Shown: positions 46,321 to 58,506 of the stretch, in pieces
Layout of the letters: every line of letters starts with the position of its first letter
Numbering within the stretch: position 1 is the stretch's first letter
NCBI GenBank assembly: GCA_013397865.1
Contig: VZTI01001045.1
Location: forward strand, 124,333-188,332
Reading direction: 5' to 3'
DNA: 64,000 bases
Origin: Struthidea cinerea
Taxonomy: Eukaryota; Chordata; Aves; Passeriformes; Corcoracidae
Translations under genes and position numbers: made by a program
Notes under the pieces: generated by a model
The model's input: only the letters and a program-made list of their open reading frames with translations
Told to the model about the DNA's origin: nothing
Database searches by the model: none

Positions 46321-48035
46321 GTTGTAGCCCTGGACACACACTCAGCTCCTGGCTGGTTAATCCCTATGTCCACACCAGCCTCAGCGTTTCCTGAGTGCTT
46401 TTTCCTGCTGCTCCCATCGCCTCAGTGCTCCACACCCTCTCTCACAGATTTGGCGACGACTGTCTGCTCCTGCTGCTGCCCGGGTATTCCGCCTGTGCTT
46501 GTCCTTATGGGGAGAATCCAGCCCGGACTGAAATGCACACGAAAGCCCCAGACAATGATGCTAATTTGTTTATACCCCTTCATTACTTAACGCAAAACAT
46601 AAAGCAGCTCATCTGCTGCTAAGAGGTTCCACCTCCCCCTCCTTCCGAAGCACGAGTTCAGCTTTCCATGGGACTTCTCAGGAAAGAAGGGAGCTCATGA
46701 TTGAGATTACTGTCAGAGATTGTGGGTTTGCCCAAAAAAGTAGAAGGAGAAGGTTTGAAAACCTCCCCTTCTCACCTCTACATTTATATTTTTTACAGAA
46801 GAGCAGGTCTGGGAAGGTGAGGGGGTGGCACACAGCACTTGCACAATTGTCAGACAGTGAGAAAACGCAGCCAAACTCCTCATCCAGCAGTGACCTATTT
46901 ACCTTCAGGCAGATATGGAGATCTCATTAGATACTGTAAAACATCCCAAAACTTTTCTTTAATATTTTTTTTCTTCTCTCACAGCCTGGGTGTTCAAAAG
47001 CCTTAACCTGTGAAAGCTGTATTCTCACCTGCTCCTCTGGCTGCGCTGGGTTCGCACATTGCAGTGCTTCTTTCTACCAGAAAAATCAGTAGTTTTGAAG
47101 AAATCTGTAACACCAAAGTGGGCTGACAAGTTTGAAGGTGCTTGTTAAAGCTTTAAGAGCATAAAGTTGTTTCCAACAAACATAACAACAGCAACAAAAA
47201 AGAGTCTTGGGCTGCAAGACCGCTGGGCTGGCACCCTTTTTGTAAATACAGTTTACCTTCACTTCTGTGAAACTCTATTTTTTTGTTCTTCTGTTTCCTT
47301 GAAAAAAGATTTCTGCTCCTAACAGAGCATTTACTTTTAGGTGAAGAAACATGCTGTGAGAACCGTGGCAGTGGGGACTGAAATGACAGCAAAGCTCTGC
47401 TTGGGGAAAAAAGGAGGGAGTATCTGATCCAGGGAAAACAAGGTAATACACCCATATTTGGGTGATGAATCATGAAAACAAGAAAGAATTAACCCTTGAG
47501 GTTTATTTTAGCTACAAAATAAAGTTTTCCATGGGAGAAAAGCAGACAAATCAGGTGTTGGTTTGCAGGATGGGCAAGCTGGAAAAGGGAGCCTGGCCAT
47601 CCCCAGGGTCTGGGTGGCAGCTCCGTCCTGCTGGTGAGCTGCTCTCTGCAGTCCTGGATCCTAAGGCTGTTTGCCAAACATCTCTTGACAGCTTGGATTC
47701 ACCAAGCAGCAACCTTAAAGTTGGAAGGAGAAAAGAGTTAATGGCAGTGCTGATCTGACCAGTTCATGTCTTGGAAGAATGTGTTGCTCTTTGGGTGTTA
47801 GCACACTCATAGTTAGTTTTTAATTCCTGTTCCTTTTTAACCTTAAAAATAAAGGATCTCTTTCACAGAAGACTGTTACAGCCAGCTCAGACCAAGGATA
47901 TCCAATATCCACCCAACTCCAACAGAGTTCCTGAGCTGAGAAATGGTGTTGTCCAGCTATATAATAATTCATCTGATACCAATAAAGTGCTGCTATGTAG
48001 TTTGGGATTTAGCAACCAGGAATGCCACGTGCTAA
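46321..48035. other. Unique non-coding DNA
   Basis: Nothing coding or repetitive was recognised. The open frames are all 106 codons or fewer. Confidence 0.5.
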
Positions 48036-48073
48036 TGTGCACGTGTGTGTGTGCATGTGTGTGTGTGTGTGTA
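48036..48073 (+). repeat. Imperfect (TG)n microsatellite
   Basis: Alternating TG units from TGTGCACGTGTGTGTG through GCATGTGTG to a final GTGTGTGTGT, interrupted by CA-containing steps at about 48040 and 48054. Confidence 0.9.
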
Positions 48074-49789
48074 AGGAGAGTAATCTTTCATTGTTTCTTT
48101 TCAAAGGAAGCCCATGAGCATCACAAGTTGGTTTCTGAGACAATTTAGGTTGAATAGCTTTGATACAGATTCAGATAAAGGACTGGTGGCCACTGAGAAG
48201 TTTAAAAAGTTAAAAGTTTCAGGGTTTGCAATGGAAATAGAAAAAGTTTCAGGAAAAAAACAAAAGTAGTGCAGGTTATTGTACCTGGAGGCTATATCCA
48301 CCCACCCCAACTATTCCAATTACAAGCAAACTTTAGAGAGGGGCTTACCTTGGCAGAGCAGCTGTTAATCTAAATTCTGATACATCTGCTCTGTCCCAGC
48401 CACTCAGACCTGCAAAGATGTTTGCTGATCTCCTCTCATGGGAATTAATGCTGTCAGGCAACTGTGATCATAAAAATGCAATGAAGAGCAAAGCTTCGGG
48501 TGTTTCTTTTCTGTTTCCCATGCAGAGGGATAAAGTACCCCAGAGATAGCAGGCTGAAATTTCTTCTTTGTCTTGCATCCCTACTGAAATCCTCCACAGC
48601 AGCCCTGCCCAAGTAGAGTCTATGCTGGTGACAATGGCATCTTCAGGTGTTACCAGGAGCCTAATTTATCCAGCAGTACCTTGCTTCTCACAACTGGCCA
48701 GGTGGCCTAAAGAAGTAAGGTTCTAATTTTAGTCTGAGACAGAAAAGCAGCTACGAAAACACACCCATTTTCACTTGTCACCCAAATGGTCTCTATAGAA
48801 TCCTAATTTTCATATCAAAAGCCCCTTTTCAGAAAAGAACTGCGCCAAAGAGAATCACACCATGTTTTCCAGTCATGGAGGCTGGAAGATACTCACTTGG
48901 GAGTACGTTCACAAAACATTTAGCTGCATTTTTATGGTTTTAACTCCAGTCCTGAGGTTTTCAGAAACATTTCTCCATAACTCCTTATGAGCTTGAGCGC
49001 CAAGGCCACATCCACCTTCTGCCTGACCCAGGACCAGTGGAAGAGCAAAGAGGGAGAATCTGGATCTTACAGAAACAATGAAAGTAAAACGATGAACTTC
49101 CCATAACCAGGTTGTTTCCAGAAACACATAGACGTTCCTTTTTTATGGGTGTTAGAGCTTCGTCACAGGTCCCTGCAAAGCCCTGAGAGGACCCTCTGCT
49201 ATGTGGGGTCTGAGGAGGATTCTAGAGATCCCCTTCCAAGAAGTTCCAGATGTCCCCATTGTGGGACAGCTGCTCCAGAGCATCGCTTTCATCCATAGGG
49301 TTACCCCCCACACCTAAGGCAGGTCAGACACGTTGGAGCAAAGACAACTTTGCTTCTTTTAAACTGAATTCAGTTTCATCACCCTTCTCCAGATTGGTAG
49401 TGTCAAAATAATTTTCTCCCCTTTTCTAATTTCTTTGCCATGTTTGCACTGAAGGACCAAGAGGACTGAGAAAAAAACAGCTGGATATTATTTGAGCCTT
49501 TTATTCAGAGTAAGTTTTTCAACACAAAACAAACAAAAAAGGTCTGCTCGAGTCTTGCTCTATGTATTATGTACAACAACTCCCCCTCCTTCTCCCTCTG
49601 GACATTAAGTGCTTTGAGGCAAAGGCTGGTTTGTTCACCGTGTTGGGGCAGCACGTGGCGTATCTAAAACTTACAATTTAAAAAACACAAATCCCAGGCA
49701 CCTGAGGCAAGCAAACTGCAATCCATGCCCACATGAGCGCAGGCAACTGGCAACTCCTTAGTAAAACCAGCCAGGCTGATTGGAAACCG
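48074..49789. other. Unique non-coding DNA
   Basis: No repeat family or exon was recognised, and the density of open frames is low: only one frame of 72 codons (48909-49127, minus) lies wholly beyond 48310. Confidence 0.55.
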
Positions 49790-50180
49790 GCCAGATGGCA
49801 GCTACTGCAAGCTAAAAGGATTAATTATTTGGGGATCATGCCTGGAGAGCAGGCGTGATGAATGCAATGTATAATTCCTTGTCACGACTGTATGTCAGCA
49901 CTGGGAAATAAGGAACAGCCTGTACTCTGGGATACCGTCATCTTTGCTCTCTCTGAGGGGTTTTTTTATAAGACCCAGAAGATGAACAGGGTCTCACTTT
50001 TTAGCCTGAAACTGTATGTGTGAATGGCTATGGTCTATCAGCCTTTGCCTTCCTGCAATTACATCGATGACAAATATCCTTATTTATTTTTTCTACTTCA
50101 CAACTGTAGCGTTAATTAACTATTTTATTGGGTCTGTGTAATTAACCATGTCATGACTCAAATTCTACAAGGCTGGTCTG
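49790..50180. promoter_or_regulatory. Candidate developmental enhancer, homeodomain-motif rich
   Basis: Within 390 bases there are several TAAT-type cores: GGATTAATTATTTGGGG (about 49818), GCAATTACATCGATGACA (about 50055), GTTAATTAACTATTTTATTG (about 50111) and GTGTAATTAACCATG (about 50136). ATCGAT and TTTATTG are core motifs of CUT-type and posterior HOX-type factors. There are no recognisable repeats and no long open frames. It lies about 200 bases left of a CpG island. The function is inferred. Confidence 0.35.
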
Positions 50181-50379
50181 GTTTTTTTCCCCCTTTCAGC
50201 TTAGCACCTAAGACCCTGTAGCTGCCTTTCCTGAGCGGGTATTTCACAAGATAGGCCCTTACTGCTGCTGGCCAAAGAAAACTGCCAGCCAACCTCTGAG
50301 AGTTCCTAAAATTGTCCGGCCTAATTAAGCACAGTTTGTGTAAGTGGAAAAATCCACTGAGGAGTTTGCTGCCAAATGT

Positions 50380-50690
50380 GCCCCGCAGGGCTCATCTGGG
50401 GTTACCTCTCGGCTGTGGCTCAGCAGTGGGGGCTCGGTCGCCTTCTCCAACCTCCGGCCCGCACGCGGCTGGGGCAGGAGCCGGGAGGGCTGCGATCCTC
50501 CTGACCTGCCAAGTGGGGAAATTCCTCTGCACGCAGCAAGAACACCTCCCTGGCTTTTTAATCTAATGTATCCTCCTCGGTGTGGAGACAAAGGCAGAGC
50601 TCCGCCACGGCCTGTTCCTCCCGCCGGGCAGCGCGGCCCTGGCTGCGCTCCCGTCCGAGCGGCACCGGCGACAGCCTGTTTTTGACAGCT
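50380..50690. promoter_or_regulatory. CpG island
   Basis: By hand I count about 24 CpGs in roughly 300 bases, at about 60% GC or more, in clear contrast to CpG-poor flanks. Clusters are CCTCCGGCCCGCACGCGG (near 50451) and CCGCCGGGCAGCGCGG (near 50621). In birds such islands usually mark promoters or first exons. Overlapping open frames exist on both strands (50344-50685 plus; 50325-50717 minus) but neither translation is recognised. No TATA box was assigned. A GC-rich remnant without promoter function is the alternative. Confidence 0.5.
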
Positions 50691-51402
50691 CTGCATAAGC
50701 ACAGTTATTTCTAGCACAGTTTCCCTGAGCTGTGCCAGCAGACTTTTTTTCTCTTTTTTTTTTTAACAAATTTATTTTCAGACCCCATCTAGCCCAAGAG
50801 TGCTATATTCTTCACCTAGACACGGGTTTAGTGTTACAGGCCCCGGATGAGGCTGTGGGGAGGAGGAAGGATGACCTGAGTTCTCGTAAAGCATTTTTAC
50901 CATGATCTCTGGGGCTTTACCCTCTGACTTGGCCTTAACCACACGTGGTGAGAACAAAGACAGGACTCCAATCACTTTGGCTCTGCTGCCTGCACCTCTC
51001 CTCGTGCAAAGCACCACTTTGCTCCTCAGGTATCGGTGTGATGGGAGCACGAGCTATGTCTGAGGGAGATGTTTGCTGAGCAGAACTATGCACAAATGCT
51101 TCTTGAGCCTGTCCCCCTTTCATCAAACTGCCACAACTCACAGCGGCGCCCTGGCAAGGCTGGATTGAACTGAAAGGAAAGAAATGAAGCTCTTTGACTA
51201 GCTGACTGTGTTTGCCGTCCCCAGTTGCCATCCCTGTACCAAACCCCTTGGCTGCCATGGCTCTGGGCTCCAGGGCTGCTGCTGTGCTTGTGAGCTTGGT
51301 AAGGACATCCCCCCACCCTCACATAACCACTCTTTGGGGATCTTTCTCAAGTATATCCCTTGGTGGAATAAGATGTGCTCCTTCAGTAAAGCCACCTCCT
51401 TT
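50691..51402. other. Unique non-coding DNA right of the CpG island
   Basis: A T run (TTTTTTTCTC then TTTTTTTTTT, 50743-50764) closes the island region. The remaining 640 bases hold overlapping open frames of up to 116 codons on both strands, none recognised. If a transcript starts in the CpG island, part of this could be its exon or first intron. Confidence 0.4.
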
Positions 51403-51455
51403 TGGATGGACTACAATGATCCTTGTGGGTCCCTTCCAACTCAGGATATTTTACC
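51403..51455 (+). mobile_element. CR1 LINE 3' tail (short)
   Basis: TGGATGGACTACAATGATCC and TTGTGGGTCCCTTCCAACTC then AGGATATTTTACCA matches a plus-strand CR1 tail of the same subtype as the copy at 42433. It is 5'-truncated and its terminal repeats are decayed. Confidence 0.85.
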
Positions 51456-54400
51456 AGCTCACAATTTTTTAGATCCTTCTTTTGGTGACAAAGGACACAT
51501 CAGTGGATCTCTGTCATTGCATCAGTTGCAGGAATTCTGCAGAAAAACCCAGATCTAGCTTCAGCTGCTGGATTGAAGGAGTTTCTGACTGGTTTCTTTG
51601 AGATCTGAGTGTGGGAGAAAGGAGCCCAGATTTCCAGGATGCTTTTGCATTGCAGGGAGCTTCCCCACAGAGCCCTTGCCTCAGCCCTTCCAGACCCCTC
51701 TCTATTTACTTATGTGTGACTTCTTTAGCTCTAATCTGCTACTTTGCTCTTGTGGAGCTGGAGCTAACACATAAATAAAGCAAACAAAACAGAGAGAGTC
51801 CTCTAATGCCTCTCTGCACTGCTGCTCCTCAGAGCCAAACTAGATTTTAGGAGCTTGCCTGTGCCCATTGCTGTTTTCTCACCTGAAACCATAATCTTCT
51901 CTTTGTGCTTTTGTGCTTTCCATCACTTCCATAGCAACCAGTTGTGATGGCTCCGAGGATTATCGCTTCAGGAAGGAAATAAGCAGTGACGGAAGAAAGA
52001 AAGGACCTGTTTTTTTTGCTCTGATCCTGCTTTTATGATGAGTGCAGATAAAATAGTGTTCTTAGCTGATCTCCAGACAGTCCACAAGCTGAAAGGGTAG
52101 CCACAAAGTTGGGTTGGTTTCCTCCTTTTCTGTGAGTCATTGTGTTTGGGGCTTCTGGCTGAGCCAAAACAATATGAGAAACACGTTCACCAAGAGCCTG
52201 CTCACCTTGCTTGGCTGACCTGTCCAGCTCAATCAGTTCATGCAATCAAATTGACTTTCCTCAGAAAGGATCACTCATCTGGCTCTGATACAGCACAAAA
52301 TATTTGTGCAAATTCCTCTGTAATAAAAACATTCTGAGGAAAGGACCTGGGTGATACACGCTCAGTGGTCACAGAGTGAAGGCTGGGAAAACAAACGGAA
52401 AAGTTTCCTGAGCTTTTGGCTGGGCCCAACTGATAGAAGAGCCCTTTAGGTAACAATATTAACTTGGGAGAGAGACTTTTAGAGATCACGAGGAACATCT
52501 TATTTCTCTCCAGTGCCTCAGTAAAATCAAGCAACTCAAATATCTGGAGTCATAAGAAACAACATTGAGGATACTGCAGGGAAAAAGGGGTAGTGTGAGC
52601 CCATTGGGCAAAATCTGCCAGGAGGGTATGGAGCAGTACAGCTCCCTCAAAGTACTGCAGGAGGATTGGGGGCAGCTGAAAACAGGGTTAATGATGTAAG
52701 TGATCAGTCCCGGGGAAAAATACTGGGGAGAGACCCTTGCCTGGAGGAGAAGGATGGGAAAGGGGGGAGACCAGTGGAAATCTGTGAGTCAGCAGTGAGC
52801 TGTGTTACTCTCTGAGCCGGTAAGGGTAATGCTACCAGGATCCAGAGTCAAACAGGGACAAAACCTCCTGTTTCTCGACTGCTGTCCCTTTGCTGCAGAC
52901 GTGGCTCTACAGGCTCTGCCACAGTCATTTGTGACCTGGGTCTCCACAGTCATTTGTGCCCCCCCTTGCAATGCCAGGCATCAACACCCACCAGAAGGCC
53001 AGCACGGAGGGTTCTTTGTGCTGCCCTTTTTGTCCTGAAAGGCCCCTGTAATTTGTATTATTGTTTTCCCAGAAGTGACGGTGTGTTCTGGAGAAACGCG
53101 CGTTATTTGAGGTGCTCAACACGGTGATTTTTTTGTCATCGCAGGTGCAGCGACAAACGAAATGGAAAACAAGCTCATTGCTTCAACAGGGTACTGTTAC
53201 TGCTAAGCCTGACTAATCACCCCCTGACGGCAGCAGGAATCTGCTGGGGAAGGAGCTCCGAGGTGGGAATGGCAGAGCCCAGATCCTCTCCTCAGGAAGC
53301 CCTCGGGGAGCTGTGCTCTGCCCGCTCCAAGGGGACCATGCCAAGCTCTCCAAGCCTGCTTCCCACTCCCAAAGAAGCCAGCTCCTGCACAAGCCTGTGT
53401 ATCTCATCCCTCTGGTAAATGCTTTCTGAAGGGCACAAAACATCCACAGGCCGGATCTGTGTTCTGGTTCAGAGCTATGGAGGAGGCTTGATTTTTTTTG
53501 GTCTTTTCTTGGGTAGAGGTGGTTTGCTGTGAGGATTTCCTTCTGGGGCTGTCTCTGGCAATGGCATGCCCAGGGAGGGCAGCAAGGCTGTCTCCCTCTC
53601 CCCCAGCAGCCTGTTGTCCTGGAGAAGAGCCCCGCTGCCTGGTGTGGAGCACCTGTGCCCTTCCCTCAGAGCCCTGAGGAGCTGGGGTTCATGCTGGCAG
53701 CCGGCTCTGGGCTACCCAGGAAGACCCATCCCACAATTCTCCCATGCCCACCCATGAGCCAAGTCCATGGGAAAGAGTCACAGGTACACTGCTTCACCAC
53801 AGCCGTGTGCTGGCAGCCCCAAGCAAAGTGGCTGAAAGGAAAAGACTATTTTGGTGGGGAGTGAGAGGAGTAGAGCATGGTGGGTTGATGCCTGCAGCAC
53901 CACTCACGATTTCATTGTGGCTGCTGGGATTGGCAGGAAAGTTCCAGCACCGGTGTGTTCAGCAGAGGTCACGAGGTGCCACCATGCCAGTGGGTGTCTG
54001 TGGGTTTGGGGCAGAGCTGCTGAGGTGTGTCCAGCCACTCGTGTGGCTCCGGACAGGCAGTGTCACACCTTCCCTGTCTCCCAAAGTGCTGCCACACCAA
54101 GCTGACAGCACCAGACTGGGAAAGGTGAGGTGAAGGTTTGTGCAGGTGACCTTGAAAAGCTGGAGAGAAAGCCATTTGCATGTGTACTTTGGGAAATCTC
54201 TCCAAGGAGCCTAACGAAAGCTCTAATCACAAACCACCTTCAAGCGAGCAGTAATGACAAAGGGGAGCTCAGAACCATGAACAGGGTAATGCACTGAACT
54301 AATACATATTCACCACCTCTCACGTGGAGGCTTCATCAATCAGATCCGCTTCATTCTTCACAGTCTGATCCAAGACAGGTCATGCATAATCTTTCTTCTT

Positions 54401-54629
54401 TTCCTTCAAGTCTGTGCTGGAGAACGGTGGTTCCAGTTCTGTTTACCAGGCTGTGCTGCGAAGATTGTTTAGCTGATGACTTTGGTGTGGTGTGTTAGGA
54501 AGGATTACTTTCTTTGTGGGCACGTGCACAGGTACATAGAAAATGAAATTTTTTCTTGTTGAAAACTTCTGGGGCAAAACTAGGCTAGGATATATTTAGC
54601 AAAAAGCCCCAAAGGGACATTTTTCAGAA
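51456..54629. other. Unique non-coding DNA
   Basis: No exon or known repeat is recognised. A CpG-containing patch (AAACGCGCGTTATTTG, 53095-53110) lies in an otherwise plain area. Open frames of up to 129 codons between 53400 and 54200 occur in several frames on both strands in GC-rich sequence and are treated as chance. Confidence 0.5.
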
Positions 54630-54733
54630 TGTTACTCTTAAACCTCTATACATCAGGGACATGAGTGTCCTGTGCGTGGAGGCCTTTTCCACCACTTTGA
54701 CAATGCAAAATGTCCTCCAGGGAACAAGCAACA
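54630..54733 (-). mobile_element. LTR fragment, internally deleted copy
   Basis: This piece of about 100 bases contains both ends of the longer LTR-like copy at 55893-56398 without its middle. The left part TTAAACCTCTATACATCAGG and GACATGAGTGTC matches the left end of that copy. The right part AGGCCTTTTCCACCAC, TTTGACAATGCAAAATGTCC and TCCAGGGAACAAGCA matches its right end at about 90% identity. The join falls at TGTC, present at both break points. Orientation is taken from the longer copy. The family is not named with certainty. Confidence 0.75.
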
Positions 54734-55892
54734 TTTTGTTTCCTTTTTGCTAAACATCTTTTTTTTTTCTTAGATGAAAAGGAAAGAAAGACAAGGTGAG
54801 AAAATGACATTAAAAAAAAAAAAAAAAGAGAGACAACAAAAATTTACCAGGATTTGTAGGGAGGACAACGTGCAAACCCAGGATTGCAGGGTCACATAAA
54901 AGTGAGGCTGGAACAGAGATAGGTCACATGGTCCCATAAAGCAGGACCAGATGGACAGAAACCTGCTTTGCTGCAGGTCTGAAACAGTCCAAATCTGTGC
55001 TGAAAACTCCCCCAAGCCCTCCCTCCCCATAAAACTTGCCTTTTCCATTCACCTTTCTCTGTTCCTTTGGTTACAAGATGGCAGAGACCTGCAGAGCACA
55101 GGTGGCGGAACACAGAAAGCTTGTGGTGCGTGCAGACAAAAGGAACAAAAGAAAAGGCTGGTGATGTATGAAGCCAATAACTAAAGCCTTTCACACAAGC
55201 TTCTTCCTTAATTACTGTATTTAGCACCACTGGCGTAATCAAGGACGAGGAGCTGTGACTGTTCAGTCACTCGTGACAGACCCTGCGCAGTGTAACCTCA
55301 TCCCCTCTCCTCACTGCCTTCCCTGAAGCCTTTCCAAGAGCATCCTTCATTCTCCAACCCTGCAGCCTAGAAGATAAGTCAAGGGTGGGCACTGAGCTGT
55401 ACCAGGATGCTCTGTATGCTGAAATGACTACTGTCAATATGCCACGTTATATCAAATACCTACAAGGCACAAAAATCCCCCAAAGCTAAAACCGACCTGG
55501 CAACATCAACTCTGGCTATCTTTCCATGCTACAATTCCTAGGGAAGCAGATTTCGCTTAAAAGGTGCCCTCCTGCTCTTGTCTTTACTGTACATGCAGCT
55601 CCCTCCACCCAGCTGTGACCATCTCTGTGCTTGTCTCTCTCTGCTTTAAGCTAGCTCTGAAAAATGACCTAGTTTAAAAAAGAAAAATCTTTATTTTGGG
55701 TTTTTTTTTTGGTGAGGGTTTTAGTAAGCTAAGACAATTTAGAGCTCTTTTTTCCTCAATGCTCCCCAAAAGCATTGGGCTGGTGCCCCAGAGGGCTTTG
55801 GGAACTACCTTTGGAAGCAGAAGTGGTGGTGAACTGCTGGCAAAGAGAGGGCATGGACTGAGCAGGAGGGATCAGAGTGTGAATTCCCGTTC
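54734..55892. other. Unique DNA between the two LTR copies, with A/T runs
   Basis: Just right of the LTR fragment lie a T run (about 54759-54769) and a run of 16 A (54812-54827). The rest is unremarkable. No exon or other repeat is recognised. Confidence 0.5.
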
Positions 55893-56398
55893 TGTCACTC
55901 AGCAAAGTTAAACCCCTACACATGAGGGACATGGCTGTCTGCAGTAATGACGCATGGACAAGGACCTTGCTTATCAGGTGGAAGAATGCAAAGCCGTTTA
56001 TTGCACAGTCAGAATTCCCTAAATCCCAGCACCCAACAGGATATAACATCATATAAACAGCAAAGATGTTCACCACAGTGTCCCCCAAACACCTGGGGCA
56101 TTGCACAGATTTTACCTATTATGGTAATAGGCAAACAATGCCCTATAAGGCCACAAACTACAATGAACACTTCTCCTAGGCCCAGTCTGTCCATAAACAC
56201 ACAATCCTCTCCCAGTCCATCCCCGGTGACCTGGATGCACTCCCAGGGTCACCTCCGGGCCCAGGACAGAGGCCCTCTCTCTGATCCTCAGGGCCTATCT
56301 CTCTTCCAGCACATAGTGCACCCCAACAACTGTCCTCTACATGAAGGCCTTTTCCACCACCTTGACAATGTAAAATGTCCTCCAGGGAACAAGTAATA
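55893..56398 (-). mobile_element. Solo LTR-like element, minus strand
   Basis: About 505 bases. On the minus strand it reads from about 56398 leftwards. It has a TATA-like TTTATATGAT (plus 56052-56061), an AATAAA signal about 45 bases further on (plus 55998-56003), and then an R/U5-like part with ACCTGATAAGCAAGGTCC and TTGTCCATGCGTCATTAC. That order and spacing are those of an LTR, and the last words resemble avian ERV LTRs I remember. No viral coding sequence flanks it. AATTCCC on the left and ATTCCC on the right could be a target duplication, but they do not abut the presumed ends exactly. Confidence 0.75.
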
Positions 56399-57044
56399 TT
56401 CCCATTCCCTTTACCTTGAGTGCCTTGGCTGCAAAGGGGTCTCATCCTGCAAAAACAAGGATCAGATAGTAGCTCTTGTTATAACATGAAGTACTTGGAC
56501 TGTGGAATAACTCCAAGTTCATGTTGTTTGGGAAATCCCATTATGATTATTACACTCCTTTTTAATTTCCTGACTTCCTCATGGCTCGTCTTCCAGCCTG
56601 AGCTCTGCATCCTTTTCTCTCTTTGCCATCACTTAGTTGTAACTAATGAAAGAGAGAGGAGGTAAATGTTAAACTTAATTTCAATAGAGCATCAAAATTC
56701 CTTACCAATGGTTGTTATTTTCTGACTTCCACTCAAATTTAACAGTCTCACTCTCAAATATCATTGCAGATGCACCATGTGCATGCCAAGGCTTAAAGGA
56801 TTTGTTCAGAATGAAAACGAGGTGGGAAAAACTGCATCTGTGCAGGTACTGGCTCCATTCTGCCCCTCCAAAGTGCATAGGCACCTTACCACCCATCCCA
56901 GTTGAAGCTGGAGCACTCCTGGGAGAGGAGTGTGGGGTGATGAACACCAGGGAGAACAGGACTGGCAGGGCCATCAAAAATAGGATAACGGGAATTAGCC
57001 AAATCAGTAAGACATAAATGTCCTCTTCCTACAGCCCTGTTCCT
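56399..57044. other. Unique non-coding DNA
   Basis: No repeat or exon recognised. It holds two overlapping frames on opposite strands of about 90-100 codons (56702-57017), neither recognisable. Confidence 0.5.
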
Positions 57045-57308
57045 CATCACTGCTCTGCAGAAAGAGTAGGTAACTAAATTAGGCAGAAGAAGCTTTGGGA
57101 GGAATATGACGGGAAGCGAAATCCTGACAGCAAGGTCTGTTAGGCTCCCAAATGTCTCTCAAGGGAAGCAGTGGACGCCTGAGTCATTTGAACAATGGAC
57201 TGGACCAAGTGCTGGAAAATAGGCAGGAGGGAATAAATCCCCATTAGCAGAGGGATGTCTCAGATGACCTCGTAGGTTGTTTCCACCCATAAATCTGGGA
57301 TTCTATGA
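57045..57308 (+). mobile_element. Older CR1 LINE 3' region
   Basis: A diverged CR1 of a different, older subtype. GGAATATGACGGGAAGCGAA, AGCAAGGTCTGTTAGG, TCATTTGAACAATGGACTGG, ACCAAGTGCTGGAAAATA and GGGAATAAATCC, then GCAGAGGGATGTCTCAGATG, ACCTCGTAGGTTGTTTCCAC, and a terminal GGGATTCTATGA follow the CR1-Y/X-like 3' consensus I recall. Many substitutions indicate considerable age. Confidence 0.85.
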
Positions 57309-58506
57309 CATGACCTGAGCCAGAAGAGGGCTGGGGCAACATCACAAATGGATACACCCATATCATGGACATGGGAGCTTTGGGTGACCACACTGACCTA
57401 TGTGTTACATGAATGACAACTCATATTCTTGGAGCATTTTAGTGTGGAAAGTGCTTTCCATCACCCATGGATTCGGGATCTGACTTGTGTGTGCACCTCA
57501 CCACCCAGCCCATGTCCTATTTACAGGGTGAGGGAAGAAACCTGGGGCATCTGTGTCACTTAGTTGTTCTTCATAACTAAAATACTTCACCTAGGCCAGG
57601 CTCAGTGGCTTCTGGGGCCTTGCAGATTCCCTTTTTTCTTCTTCCAGTGTTTGACTTTTGGGGACCTCCATCTGGGAATTTTTGTGGGAAGGAAGGGCCC
57701 ACAAGTCTATTGATCTTAATCCAGGATCAACAAAATGCAGGCCTTTCTCCCAGCACCACAAATTAAAAAAATCACAGGACAGAAGTAAAGAAACAAGCAA
57801 CAAAGATTAAATGGTTTAAAAAACAGGATCCTCTTGGTTTATAATAATGCACACAATCCACCTGCCAGATTTTAATACTCTTAGTATCAACTTCATCCCT
57901 TCAAGGATTTCAATTCTCAAAGAAACCTTCCTCTTCTCACATGAATAAAATATCAGCATGAGGAAGCCGGGACCTGTTTCCCAGGATGTGGGAGAGTAAG
58001 CATGAGACGTTCTCTTCCTTATTGCCTGAAAAATGAAGCTCTCATTCACAACCCATGCATGTACATGCCTGCACACCACTTCTGGTGGCTCAGCCAGAAG
58101 TCAGGGTTCAAACCTGCCAACAAGTTCTCTAAGCTCCCATTCCCACCCTCCTTCAGCTCTCCAAGGAAAAGGGATGGAGCGTCCCACTTCAAGCCTTTCT
58201 GTGCTCTGTGTCACCACAGTTCAGCACCACTCCTACCCCCCATCCATCTGAAAGCATCAGGAACCCCTGGGTACCAACAGCTGTCCATCACACTCCAGCA
58301 AAGGGCATCCATCCATCCTGCCTGTGATTCCCCCTCCCATCACTCACCCCCGGAAAAGTTTCCCTCATTGCTAGTGAGTCAGGCAAAGCCTTATTAGCCC
58401 CTCAATACCTGGCAGGACTGACAATAAGCAATAATCAACAAGTCATTTAGGCAAAGAAAGAGCTCCTGAGAGTGCCATTATTAATTCTGGGAATATAATT
58501 TTGTGT
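57309..58506. other. Unique non-coding DNA between CR1 and solo LTR
   Basis: No exon or repeat is recognised. The part 58130-58370 is C-rich on the plus strand and carries an open frame of 131 codons (58002-58397) with a composition-driven P, S and H-rich translation. Confidence 0.5.

Noticed and set aside
54759..54830. T run and A run as ends of a retroposon
   Set aside because: The 40 bases between them are too short, and nothing on either side resembles a known SINE or transcript.
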